From the NCBI RefSeq assembly GCF_900156545.1, contig NZ_FTNW01000002.1, forward strand, positions 620,001 through 684,000: a DNA stretch of 64,000 nt, given 5' to 3'. The DNA comes from Aquipseudomonas alcaligenes. GTDB lineage: Bacteria; Pseudomonadota; Gammaproteobacteria; Pseudomonadales; Pseudomonadaceae. Positions 7,613-17,014 of this stretch are shown here, piece by piece. The notes below the pieces were generated by a model, which saw nothing but the letters and a program-made list of their open reading frames with translations, had not been told where the DNA came from and searched no databases. Each line of letters begins with the position of its first letter. The stretch's first letter is position 1. The position numbers and the translations under genes were made by a program.

Positions 7613-9658
7613 TCAGGCCTCGGCGGCCTGCACTTCCACATCGGCCTTGCGCTCGGCCGGCTTGCCGTTGAGCAGGCGGGCCAGCACGTCCTGCACCACC
7701 GGGCTCTTGCCGACCACGCCTTCGATGGCCTTGCCCACCGACAGCGACTTGGCGAAGGAGTTGAAGAAGTCGCCCTCGCCGCCGACGATCTCGATCTTCG
7801 CCTTGGCCAGCGCGGTGGCGAGCACCTCGGCCTGGTCCTTGGCGATCTCCTTGTTGGCGGCGATGGCGGCCATGGCCTCCTCGAAGCTCTTCTCCAGCTG
7901 CATGCGGAACTCTTCGTGCTGGCGCGCGCTGTCGCTGAGGGCGTCGAGGGCACCGAACTTCTTGCCCAGACCTTCCGCTTCGGCGTTCAGGCGCTGCAGC
8001 AGCACATCGGCTTCCGACGTACCCAGGTCCTTGGTCGCCTGGGCCTTGGCCGCGCCGAGCTGCTGCTCGCCACGGGCCTGGGCGCCCAGTTTCTCTTCCA
8101 GCACCTTGGCCTCGGCCAGGCCGTCTTTCTCCTTGGCTGCGGCCTGGGCTTCCAGTACGCGGGCCTCGGCCAGGCCTTTCTCCTGCTCGCCCTTGGCTTC
8201 GGCGATGAGTTGCTCGGCCTTGACGCGGGCGGCTGCCAGACCGTCCTTCTCCTTGGCCGCGGCAGTCACTTCCAGCACGCGGGCGTCGGCCAGCCCCGGC
8301 GCGGCGCGCTCGGCCTCGATGCCTTCGGCCATGCGCTTCTTGGCCTCGGCCTGCTTGGCCGCGGCTTCCAGCTCGGCCTGGGCCAGGTTGTTGATTTCCA
8401 CCGCCTTGTGCTTGGATCGGGTCTCGTCGGCCTCGGCCTGCTTGACCTGGCGCACCAGCTCCTGTTCGGCCTGGGCCTGCGCCTGCAGCACGATGACCTG
8501 CTTGGCACGCTCGGCCTCGGACACTTCACGCACTTCCTTGATGCGCTCTTCTTCCTGGGCCACGGTCTTCTCGACCGCCACGCGCTCGCGGATCACGTTG
8601 GCGATGTTCTTGCGCTGTTCTTCCAGGGCCTTCTCGGCCTCGATGCGCTGCAGCTCGACCTCGCGCTCGCGGGCCACCACTTCCAGGTCCTTGGCACGGG
8701 TGACTTTCTCCACCTCGATGACCACGGCGCGCTGACGGTTCTGCTGGGCCACTTCGACTTCACGCTGATGGTTCTCGGCGCGCACGTCGATTTCCTGCTG
8801 CGACTGGATACGCGCCTGCTCGGCCTTGAGGCGTTCCTCTTCCTTGACCTTGATGGTCTCGGCTTCCTCGCGGGCACGGATGGTTTCGATCTCGCGCTTC
8901 TGCCGGGCCTCGGCATCGGCCTGCTGGCGCTCCAGGGCCAGGGTCGCCTCGCGGGTCTCGACGTTCTTCTTCTTGATCGCCAGCTCCTCGTTGCGCTCCA
9001 GCTCGTTGGTGACGACGTTCTGCGCGGCGGTCAGCTCGGTGATCTTGCGGATACCGGCGGCGTCGAGGATGTTGCTCGGGTCCAGCGAGGCCTTGGCGGT
9101 CTGCTCCAGGTAGTCGATGGCGACGTCTTCCAGCACGTAGCCGTTGAGGTCGTTGCCGATGGTCTCGACGATGCGGTCGCGGAAGTCCTGGCGGTTCTCG
9201 AACAGCTGGACGAAGTCGAACTGCTTGCCGACGGTCTTCAGCGCCTCGGAGAACTTGGCGTTGAACAGCTCGTTGACCGCTGCGCGATCAGAAGCACGGT
9301 CCACGCCGATGGCCTTGGCCACCTTGAGCACGTCTTCCTGGGTCTCGTTGACGCGCAGGTAGAAAGCCACGGTGATGTCGGCACGCATGTTGTCCTTGCA
9401 GATCAGGCCGTCCTTGCCACGGCGATCCACTTCCAGGGTGATCAGCGAGATGCGCATGAACTCCTTGAGGTAGATCACCGGGTACACCAGGGCGCCGGTG
9501 AAGTGCACCTTGGGCGTGGAAGACATGTCGTTGACGATCAGCGCCGTGCCCTGCGGGACCTTGATATAGAAGGCCTTGAACAGCACGAAGAAGCCGAAGA
9601 TCAGCAGGAATACGACACCGACGCCGATCAGGAAAGGCATCACCAATTCGAGGCTCAT
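7613..9658 (-). CDS. yqiK: Flotillin family protein (YqiK/FloT-like)
   Basis: The start is ATG 9658, preceded by AAAGGAG; the reading frame stays open upstream but that part is not coding-like. The 681-aa product has one N-terminal membrane helix (about residues 6-28), an SPFH/Band-7 domain (about 35-205) and then a very long Glu/Ala/Lys/Arg-rich coiled coil to about residue 560, ending in a small C-terminal region. Within the coil, a 40-odd-residue unit containing GLAxARVLExxAAAKEKD is repeated (DNA about 8080-8310). Flotillins form membrane-bound oligomeric cages that organise microdomains. The preceding gene for an NfeD-like OB-fold protein is the usual flotillin partner (yqiJ-yqiK in E. 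coli). Confidence 0.9.
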   Translation of the reverse strand: MSLELVMPFLIGVGVVFLLIFGFFVLFKAFYIKVPQGTALIVNDMSSTPKVHFTGALVYPVIYLKEFMRISLITLEVDRRGKDGLICKDNMRADITVAFYLRVNETQEDVLKVAKAIGVDRASDRAAVNELFNAKFSEALKTVGKQFDFVQLFENRQDFRDRIVETIGNDLNGYVLEDVAIDYLEQTAKASLDPSNILDAAGIRKITELTAAQNVVTNELERNEELAIKKKNVETREATLALERQQADAEARQKREIETIRAREEAETIKVKEEERLKAEQARIQSQQEIDVRAENHQREVEVAQQNRQRAVVIEVEKVTRAKDLEVVAREREVELQRIEAEKALEEQRKNIANVIRERVAVEKTVAQEEERIKEVREVSEAERAKQVIVLQAQAQAEQELVRQVKQAEADETRSKHKAVEINNLAQAELEAAAKQAEAKKRMAEGIEAERAAPGLADARVLEVTAAAKEKDGLAAARVKAEQLIAEAKGEQEKGLAEARVLEAQAAAKEKDGLAEAKVLEEKLGAQARGEQQLGAAKAQATKDLGTSEADVLLQRLNAEAEGLGKKFGALDALSDSARQHEEFRMQLEKSFEEAMAAIAANKEIAKDQAEVLATALAKAKIEIVGGEGDFFNSFAKSLSVGKAIEGVVGKSPVVQDVLARLLNGKPAERKADVEVQAAEA

Positions 9659-9698
9659 TGCAATCAATCTCCTTTGATTCTGGGGTGAATTCGCGGGC

Positions 9699-10337
9699 TC
9701 AACGGCCGTTGAATTCGTCCTCGGTAATGACCCGGTAGGCATGCTCGCCTTCCAGGTACTCCAGCAACACGACACGGTCGCCACGTTTGAAACCACGCGC
9801 CTCGTCGGCGCGCACGCGCAGGATCAGGCCCGCGCCACCGTCTTCCAGTACCGCCTCGCCGTGACTCAGGGTGACCCGGCCACTGCGCACCACGGCGGTC
9901 TGCCCCAGCACCGACTTGCTGCTGGTCGCTTCCAGCTTGCGGAACAGCGGGCGCAGCGGGCGGCACAGGGCAGCCGTCAGCGGCACCGCCAGCAGCAGTG
10001 CGCCAAACACCAGCACCAGCCCCAGCGGGTAGCGCAGGATGCCCAGCGGCAGATGACGCAGCAGCAACAGCTCGACGAAGTAGCTGACGCTCCAGGCGAA
10101 GAAGAACAGCAGGGTCAGCACCAGCGTTACCGGCACGCCATTGAGGCCCAGCTTGAGCAGCAGGCCGGCGAGCCCCTCGGGCTGCACCGACTCCAGGGTG
10201 GAATCGGCCTCGATGTCGAGCACGTCGACCTCGAGAATGCCCAGCGCGGCGAAGCACCAGTAGAGCACCGCCAGGCACAGCAGGAAGCTGAAGATGACGG
10301 TGGGGAACGCAAAAGCGCTGTGCAGGAAGTTTTCCAT
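9699..10337 (-). CDS. yqiJ: OB-fold membrane protein, NfeD/YqiJ-like
   Basis: ATG 10337 follows a GGAG ribosome site; an earlier in-frame start at 10385 would add a basic extension from the hairpin region and is unlikely. The 212-aa protein has an N-terminal membrane segment (about 8-30), two more (about 65-120), and a C-terminal soluble beta domain (about 145-212: GQTAVVRSGRVTLSHG, then RADEARGFKRGDRVVLLEY) typical of NfeD OB folds. Such proteins bind flotillins and are thought to anchor or regulate them. It sits directly upstream of the flotillin gene, with a 40-bp gap. Confidence 0.85.
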   Translation of the reverse strand: MENFLHSAFAFPTVIFSFLLCLAVLYWCFAALGILEVDVLDIEADSTLESVQPEGLAGLLLKLGLNGVPVTLVLTLLFFFAWSVSYFVELLLLRHLPLGILRYPLGLVLVFGALLLAVPLTAALCRPLRPLFRKLEATSSKSVLGQTAVVRSGRVTLSHGEAVLEDGGAGLILRVRADEARGFKRGDRVVLLEYLEGEHAYRVITEDEFNGR

Positions 10338-10358
10338 CGAACTCCATCCCTGAATCAG

Positions 10359-10380
10359 GCGGCGCAGCAAGCTGCGCCGC
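10359..10380. other. Intercistronic hairpin between pspA and OB-fold genes
   Basis: GCGGCGCAGC (10359-10368) and GCTGCGCCGC (10371-10380) form a 9-10 bp stem with a very small loop in the 55-bp gap after the pspA stop. No T-run follows. It is the third structured gap in this operon. Confidence 0.55.
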
Positions 10381-10392
10381 AACACACGACGA

Positions 10393-11088
10393 TCAGGACT
10401 TGGCCTTGTCCTTCAGGCGCGCCAGCACGCTCTCGGCACTGGCGTTGTCGGCCTTGATGCCGGCCGCGCGCAGCTTGGCTTCCAGCGAGTCGTCGACGCT
10501 GGCCGCCTCGGCCAGTTCGGCCGCGGCTTCCATCTTCGCCGCACGCTCGGCCTGCTGCTGCTTGATCCGCTCCAGCGACTCGACGGCGGTGTGCAGCTTG
10601 GCCTGGGAGCCGCCGTAGCGCTGGGCCACGGCCATCTGCGCCTTCTGCACGCTCTCGGTGGCCTTGACCGTATCCACCTGCTGTTTGAGGCGCTTGATGT
10701 TGGCCTCGGCCTGGGTCACCGCCTTGCGCAGCTGAGCCACGCTGGCGGCATAGCCGTCGGCCTGCTCGCGCTCGCCGGCAAGCTCGACTTCCAGGTTGGC
10801 GATCTTCACCGCCACTTCCTGGGCCAGTGCCTCGTTGCCGGCCTCCAGGGCCTTGAGCGCGTACTGCTCGTATTCAGTGACCTTGGCCGCACTCTTCTCG
10901 GCGCGGTCGGCGGCCAGCTTCTGCTTGGCCATGATCTCGGCCAGCGCTTCCTTGGACTTACGCAGCTCCAGGTCGGCGTCGCGAATTTCCTGGTCGAGGA
11001 TGCGCAGGGCCTGGCTGTCAACCATGGCCTCGCCCATTTCGTTGGCACCGCCGCGCAGGGCGGTCAGCAGTTTGCTCCACACGTTCAT
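10393..11088 (-). CDS. PspA/IM30 family protein
   Basis: The 231-aa product starts at ATG 11088 (AAGGAG 7 bases upstream). It begins with an amphipathic helix (NVWSKLLTALRGGANEMGEAM) and continues as almost unbroken coiled coil to about residue 190, with the heptad-rich pattern of the PspA/Vipp1 ESCRT-III superfamily. The C-terminal 35 residues form a short extra helix (LEAKLRAAGIKADNASAESVLARLKDKA). These proteins bind stressed inner membrane and polymerise into rods or rings. There are no pspBC or pspF genes nearby. It resembles E. coli YjfJ more than the pspABC PspA because a yjfI-type gene lies immediately upstream with a 10-bp gap. Confidence 0.92.
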   Translation of the reverse strand: MNVWSKLLTALRGGANEMGEAMVDSQALRILDQEIRDADLELRKSKEALAEIMAKQKLAADRAEKSAAKVTEYEQYALKALEAGNEALAQEVAVKIANLEVELAGEREQADGYAASVAQLRKAVTQAEANIKRLKQQVDTVKATESVQKAQMAVAQRYGGSQAKLHTAVESLERIKQQQAERAAKMEAAAELAEAASVDDSLEAKLRAAGIKADNASAESVLARLKDKAKS

Positions 11089-11098
11089 GGCAATCTCC

Positions 11099-11716
11099 TT
11101 AGGCACCGGCCTTGAGGAAGCCTTCGTAGGCTTCAGTGGCCTTGATCACGTTGTCCGCCAGCATTTCGATTTCCTGCACCACGTTGGACAGCACCGAGGA
11201 CGCGCTCAGTGCGCCGAACATGGTGTAGCAGGCCTGGCCATCCGGCAGGGTCTCGAGACCGATGGACGACAGCGGGAACAGCTTGTGGCTGCGCAGCACC
11301 TCTTCGTTGAAGGCGACGGCATCGCGCACATCGACCGCCGGCCAGAGCAGCGCCTCGACGATGATCTGCTCGCCGAACACGGCGATGAACAGCGGCAGGT
11401 CGCCGTATTCACGCATGGTCACGTGCAGGCTGGCGTCGGCGCCCTGGATCAGCTCGATGGCCGCGCGACCTTCCTTGAACAGCTCCGTTGCGGACAGCGC
11501 ATCGAACAAACCTTGTGCAGTCCAAACCTGAGGCATGGCACCTCCCTCCTTCTCCATAGAGGCCCGCCCCACCTGGGGCTGGCGCAGTTTCCGCTCGAAT
11601 GCCGCGAGCGCTTGCGCATGCTCGGGCAGTATCCACACCTCTTTCTTGATCAACCCCTGCTCGCGCAGGCGCTGACGAAAGAGACGCTGGTAGTGGGCCG
11701 ATGATTTGTTTTCCAT
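11099..11716 (-). CDS. yjfI: YjfI-like DUF2170 protein with N-terminal basic, RHH-like extension
   Basis: Residues from about 61 on (MPQVWTAQGLFDAL...) are a complete DUF2170/YjfI domain. Ahead of it is a 60-residue basic segment (YQRLFRQRLREQGLIKKEVWI) that resembles ribbon-helix-helix DNA-binding N-termini. Starts are uncertain: GTG 11734 or ATG 11716 have no ribosome site, whereas ATG 11536 inside the frame has an excellent one (AAGGAGGGAGG) and would give a 145-aa protein close to E. coli YjfI in size. Both a long and a short product are therefore plausible. It is the first gene of the PspA-flotillin-ATPase run. The role of DUF2170 is unknown; its link with PspA-type genes is conserved. 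Confidence 0.8.
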   Translation of the reverse strand: MENKSSAHYQRLFRQRLREQGLIKKEVWILPEHAQALAAFERKLRQPQVGRASMEKEGGAMPQVWTAQGLFDALSATELFKEGRAAIELIQGADASLHVTMREYGDLPLFIAVFGEQIIVEALLWPAVDVRDAVAFNEEVLRSHKLFPLSSIGLETLPDGQACYTMFGALSASSVLSNVVQEIEMLADNVIKATEAYEGFLKAGA

Positions 11717-11732
11717 GAGCGAGAGATTAGGC

Positions 11733-11767
11733 ACTCACATGTAATGAATCAACTACTCACATGTAAT
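11733..11767 (-). promoter_or_regulatory. Tandem 13-bp direct repeats in the promoter of the PspA/flotillin operon
   Basis: ACTCACATGTAAT occurs at 11733-11745 and again, identical, at 11755-11767. The 22-bp period puts both on nearly the same face of the helix, and each contains the palindrome ACATGT. On the minus strand a TTGAAA (11770-11775) is 17 bp from TTGATT (11747-11752), a plausible sigma-70 promoter, so the repeats would lie between -35 and -10 and at the transcription start. This is a classic repressor operator layout. The regulator is unknown; the RHH-like N-terminus of the first gene is a candidate. Confidence 0.55.
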
Positions 11768-11980
11768 ATTTTCAAACGTCTATATGACAGGCGCGCGAGC
11801 ACGCCGAGGGCTGGCCGGAAGACCACCACGAAAAGGTTTTGCGGGAATAGGCAACGGGAGGGAAAAGCCTTCCAGGCCAGAGGGGGGAGCGCGCATCCTT
11901 TCGCCCGGCGATTTAACCGCAGATACTTCATCGACGAAAGCCCAGGGCGCGCCGACCAGGTCGCACTTACAGGAGAACGC

Positions 11981-13177
11981 ATGATCCCCAGCAAACCCCT
12001 CGCCGGCCTGAAAGTGGTCGAACTCGGCACCCTCATCGCCGGCCCCTTCGCTTCGCGCATCTGTGCCGAGTTCGGCGCCGAGGTGGTCAAGGTCGAGTCG
12101 CCGGATGGCGGCGACCCACTGCGCAAATGGCGCAAGCTGTACGAGGGCACTTCGCTGTGGTGGTTCGTGCAGGCGCGCAACAAGCGCTCGATCACCCTCA
12201 ACCTCAAGCACGAGGAAGGCCGCGAGGTGCTGAAAAAGCTGCTCGCCGAGGCCGACATCCTGATCGAGAACTTCCGCCCCGGCGTACTGGAGAAGCTCGG
12301 CCTGGGTTGGGACGTGCTGCATGCACTGAACCCGAAGCTGGTCATGGTGCGCCTGTCCGGCTTCGGCCAGAGCGGACCGATGAAGGACCAGCCGGGCTTC
12401 GGCGCGGTCGGTGAATCCATGGGCGGGCTGCGTTATATCACCGGCTTCGAGGACCGCCCGCCAGTGCGCACCGGCATCAGCATCGGCGACTCGATCGCCG
12501 CCCTGTGGGGCGTGATTGGCGCGCTGATGGCGCTGCGTCATCGCGAGGTCAACGGCGGCCAGGGCCAGGTGGTGGACGTGGCGCTGTACGAGGCGGTGTT
12601 CGCCATGATGGAGTCGATGGTGCCGGAGTTCGACGTGTTCGGTTTCATCAGGGAGAGAACCGGCAACATCATGCCCGGCATCACCCCCTCCTCCATCCAT
12701 ACCTGTGCCGACGGCAAGCACATCCAGATCGGTGCCAATGGCGATGCGATCTTCCAGCGTTTTATGCGCGCCATCGACCGTCACGATCTGGCGGATGCAC
12801 CGGACCTGGCCGATAACGCCGGCCGCGATGCGCGGCGCGACGAACTCTACGGGGTGATCGACCGCTGGGCCGCCAGCCTGCCGCTGAGCGAGGTGGAGGC
12901 GATCCTGGTGCGCGCCGAAGTGCCGGCCAGCCGCATCTATTCCGCCGAGGACATGTTCGCCGACCCGCAATTCCTCGCCCGCGAAATGTTCCTCTCGGCC
13001 CGGCTGCCAGACGGCAAACCGTTCAGGATGCCCGGTATCGTGCCCAAGCTTTCCGACACGCCCGGCGGCGTGGAGTGGACCGGCCCGCAGCTGGGCGAGC
13101 ACAACGCCGAGGTGCTGGGCGAGCTGGGCTACAGCGCCGAGGACATTGCCGCATTGAAGGCCGGCGGCGCCATCTGA
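11981..13177 (+). CDS. CaiB/BaiF family type III CoA-transferase
   Basis: ATG 11981 follows AGGAG; upstream in-frame starts run through the divergent promoter region and were rejected. The 398-aa product has the family N-terminus (PLAGLKVVELGTLIAGPFASRICAEFGAEVVKVE), the DPLRKWR and RNKRSITLNLKHEEGREVLKKL blocks, and the IENFRPGVLEKLGLG motif. These enzymes move CoA between carboxylic acids as interlocked dimers. The substrate cannot be read from the sequence. It is transcribed divergently from the PspA operon and lies 122 bp before dauB, without a shared operator, so a link with arginine catabolism is not shown. Confidence 0.9.
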   Translation: MIPSKPLAGLKVVELGTLIAGPFASRICAEFGAEVVKVESPDGGDPLRKWRKLYEGTSLWWFVQARNKRSITLNLKHEEGREVLKKLLAEADILIENFRPGVLEKLGLGWDVLHALNPKLVMVRLSGFGQSGPMKDQPGFGAVGESMGGLRYITGFEDRPPVRTGISIGDSIAALWGVIGALMALRHREVNGGQGQVVDVALYEAVFAMMESMVPEFDVFGFIRERTGNIMPGITPSSIHTCADGKHIQIGANGDAIFQRFMRAIDRHDLADAPDLADNAGRDARRDELYGVIDRWAASLPLSEVEAILVRAEVPASRIYSAEDMFADPQFLAREMFLSARLPDGKPFRMPGIVPKLSDTPGGVEWTGPQLGEHNAEVLGELGYSAEDIAALKAGGAI

Positions 13178-13260
13178 GCCCCTCAGGGGCGCTCCAGGCG
13201 ACAGCCGCTTGCAGCGAAGCGCCATTCGGCAGAAGGGCGCTTGCCGGCGGATACTTTAAA

Positions 13261-13273
13261 GTCCAACATGGAC
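13261..13273. promoter_or_regulatory. Putative DauR operator upstream of dauB
   Basis: GTCCA-ACA-TGGAC is a perfect inverted repeat 26 bp before the dauB ATG, just after a TACTTT -10-like hexamer (13252-13257). With flanks it reads AAAGTCCA-ACA-TGGACAAA. The same half-sites with the same 3-bp spacer recur at 19366-19382 before a basic amino acid binding protein gene. In P. aeruginosa DauR represses dauBA, so DauR is the natural candidate. Confidence 0.6.
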
Positions 13274-13299
13274 AAACAAGTATCAACGGAGACAGCCGC

Positions 13300-15392
<2,093 letters not shown>

Positions 15393-15487
15393 GCCGCCCG
15401 GCCAGCCCGGCCCCGCTGCGGGCAGCGCCTGATGACGCCCCCGGCGCTTTGCGGCACACTCGCCGAGCCGATTCTGGAGCCCACCGC

Positions 15488-16117
15488 ATGACGTCCCGCC
15501 CCGCCGCCGACCTCGACAACTTCCGCGCGATTGCCGACGCCATCGCCACCCTGTTCTTCCCCCACGCCGAGGTGGTGCTGCACGACCTGCGCACGCAGAA
15601 GATCGACCACATCGCCAACAACCTGTCCAAGCGTGCGGTGGGCGACGATGCGGCCCTGGAAGACCTGCTGGAGAACGCCCCGGACGAACGCAATATCGGC
15701 CCTTACGAGAAACTCAACTGGGACGGTCAGAAGATTCGTTCGGTCAGCACCGTGCTGCGCGACGCCGAGGGCACGCCGATCGCCGCACTGTGCCTGAACC
15801 TGAATATCTCGCTGTTCGAAACGGCCAAGCAGGCGCTCGACCTGTTCCTCTCCTCCAGCAAGGTGATCCCCCAGCCCGACGCGCTGTTCCGCGACGACTG
15901 GCAGGAGCGCATCAACACCTTCCTGCACAGCTGGCTGCGCCAGCGCCAGCTCGGCCTCAACCTGCTGACACGCGAGCACAAGCGCGAACTGGTGGAGGCG
16001 CTGCACGCCGAAGGCGCGTTCAAGGGCAAGAGCGCCGCCAACTACGTGGCCAACGTGCTCAACATGGGCCGCGCCACCGTGTACAAGCATCTCAAGGAAA
16101 TCAAGGGCGAGGCCTGA
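15488..16117 (+). CDS. dauR: DauR-like transcriptional regulator, YheO-type PAS plus HTH
   Basis: ATG 15488 was chosen over an upstream in-frame ATG because the YheO-like domain starts directly after it. The 209-aa protein has an N-terminal YheO-like PAS domain (about 10-125, with NLNISLFETAKQALDLF at its end) and a C-terminal helix-turn-helix (about 170-205, GKSAANYVANVLNMGRATVYKHL). P. aeruginosa DauR represses dauBAR and responds to arginine. There are 95 bp between dauA and this gene without an obvious operator, so it probably depends on the dauB promoter. Its likely targets are the two GTCCA-N3-TGGAC sites in this window. Confidence 0.87.
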   Translation: MTSRPAADLDNFRAIADAIATLFFPHAEVVLHDLRTQKIDHIANNLSKRAVGDDAALEDLLENAPDERNIGPYEKLNWDGQKIRSVSTVLRDAEGTPIAALCLNLNISLFETAKQALDLFLSSSKVIPQPDALFRDDWQERINTFLHSWLRQRQLGLNLLTREHKRELVEALHAEGAFKGKSAANYVANVLNMGRATVYKHLKEIKGEA

Positions 16118-16120
16118 GGT

Positions 16121-17014
16121 TCAGGGCAGCGCGTAGGCCTTGAACAACAGCCGCACCTGCTCGCTCGGCTCGCCGAAATAGCGGCGATACAGCGGCTCGA
16201 TCTCACCGCTGCGATAGATCAGGCTCAGCTCGCTGTCGACCAGCAGACGCAGATCCTCGTCGCCACGCGGCAGGGCAAGTGCTACCGGTTCCAACTCGAA
16301 GATTCGCTCAAGCACGCGGGGACGCTGCGGTGCGCTGCTGGAAGCCACAAGCTCCTGCAGCACCGCACGGTCACCGAAGAAGGCGTCGGCCTTACCGCTC
16401 TCAAGCAGGGCAGCGCCCTCGGCAAAACTCTGAACCGGCACCACCTCGGAGACCACACCGAGCAGACGCAGCTGCTGACGAGCCCATTGTTCGGTCGTGC
16501 TGCCCGCGATCACCGCAAAGGTGCCCCGCGCCAGCCCGCGGTTGAGAGTGGCACGCCATTGCGGCGCAGTACGCTCAACGCGACCCTCCAGCACTCTCAG
16601 AAGGTCCGGTGGCACCTCGTCGCGTACCGCCACACCGCGCCCTGAGGGGTAGACTGGCAGGGAGAAACTGACACTGTGGCGCCGCTCCAGGCTCGCAACC
16701 AGCGGGCTACACAGCAGGTCCATCTGCCCGTCCTGCAAGGCTGCCAGCGCCTCCTCGCGAGCGAACTGACGATAGACCAGGCGCAGCTGCGGCAAAGCCT
16801 GATCGCGCGCGACTCGCGCGGCAATACGCTGGCAAAGCTCGATGACATAGCCAGACGGCTGATCGACCGGCCCGGACGAGAAAGGCTGCAGCTGATCTAC
16901 GTATCCAAGGGTGAGGGTGTTGCTCTCCCGCACCCGCTCCAGGGTCTGTGCCGCCAGCGGCAGAGCCAGCCCGAATGCCAGGGCAACGCCAAGAATGCGC
17001 CGTGCGATCATCAT
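16121..17014 (-). CDS. Periplasmic amino acid binding protein (SBP_bac_3)
   Basis: A 297-aa protein with a signal peptide (MMIARRILGVALAFGLALPLAAQ) and a family 3 solute-binding fold: LTLGYVDQLQPFSS, PSGYVIELCQRIAARV, the LLCSPLVASLERRHSVSFSLP block and a closing GEIEPLYRRYF. Its ATG overlaps the stop of the PotE-like antiporter gene by four bases (ATGA), so the two are coupled. That pairing is odd, because APC antiporters do not need binding proteins. No ABC permease or ATPase gene is nearby. It ends 4 bp from the convergent dauR stop. Confidence 0.85.
   Translation of the reverse strand: MMIARRILGVALAFGLALPLAAQTLERVRESNTLTLGYVDQLQPFSSGPVDQPSGYVIELCQRIAARVARDQALPQLRLVYRQFAREEALAALQDGQMDLLCSPLVASLERRHSVSFSLPVYPSGRGVAVRDEVPPDLLRVLEGRVERTAPQWRATLNRGLARGTFAVIAGSTTEQWARQQLRLLGVVSEVVPVQSFAEGAALLESGKADAFFGDRAVLQELVASSSAPQRPRVLERIFELEPVALALPRGDEDLRLLVDSELSLIYRSGEIEPLYRRYFGEPSEQVRLLFKAYALP

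Noticed and set aside
8080..8310. Direct repeats as a possible CRISPR or minisatellite
   Set aside because: They are in-frame repeats of a coiled-coil unit within the flotillin gene.
11744..11980. N-terminal extension of the CoA-transferase frame
   Set aside because: It crosses the divergent promoter and has no ribosome site; ATG 11981 has AGGAG and the family N-terminus.
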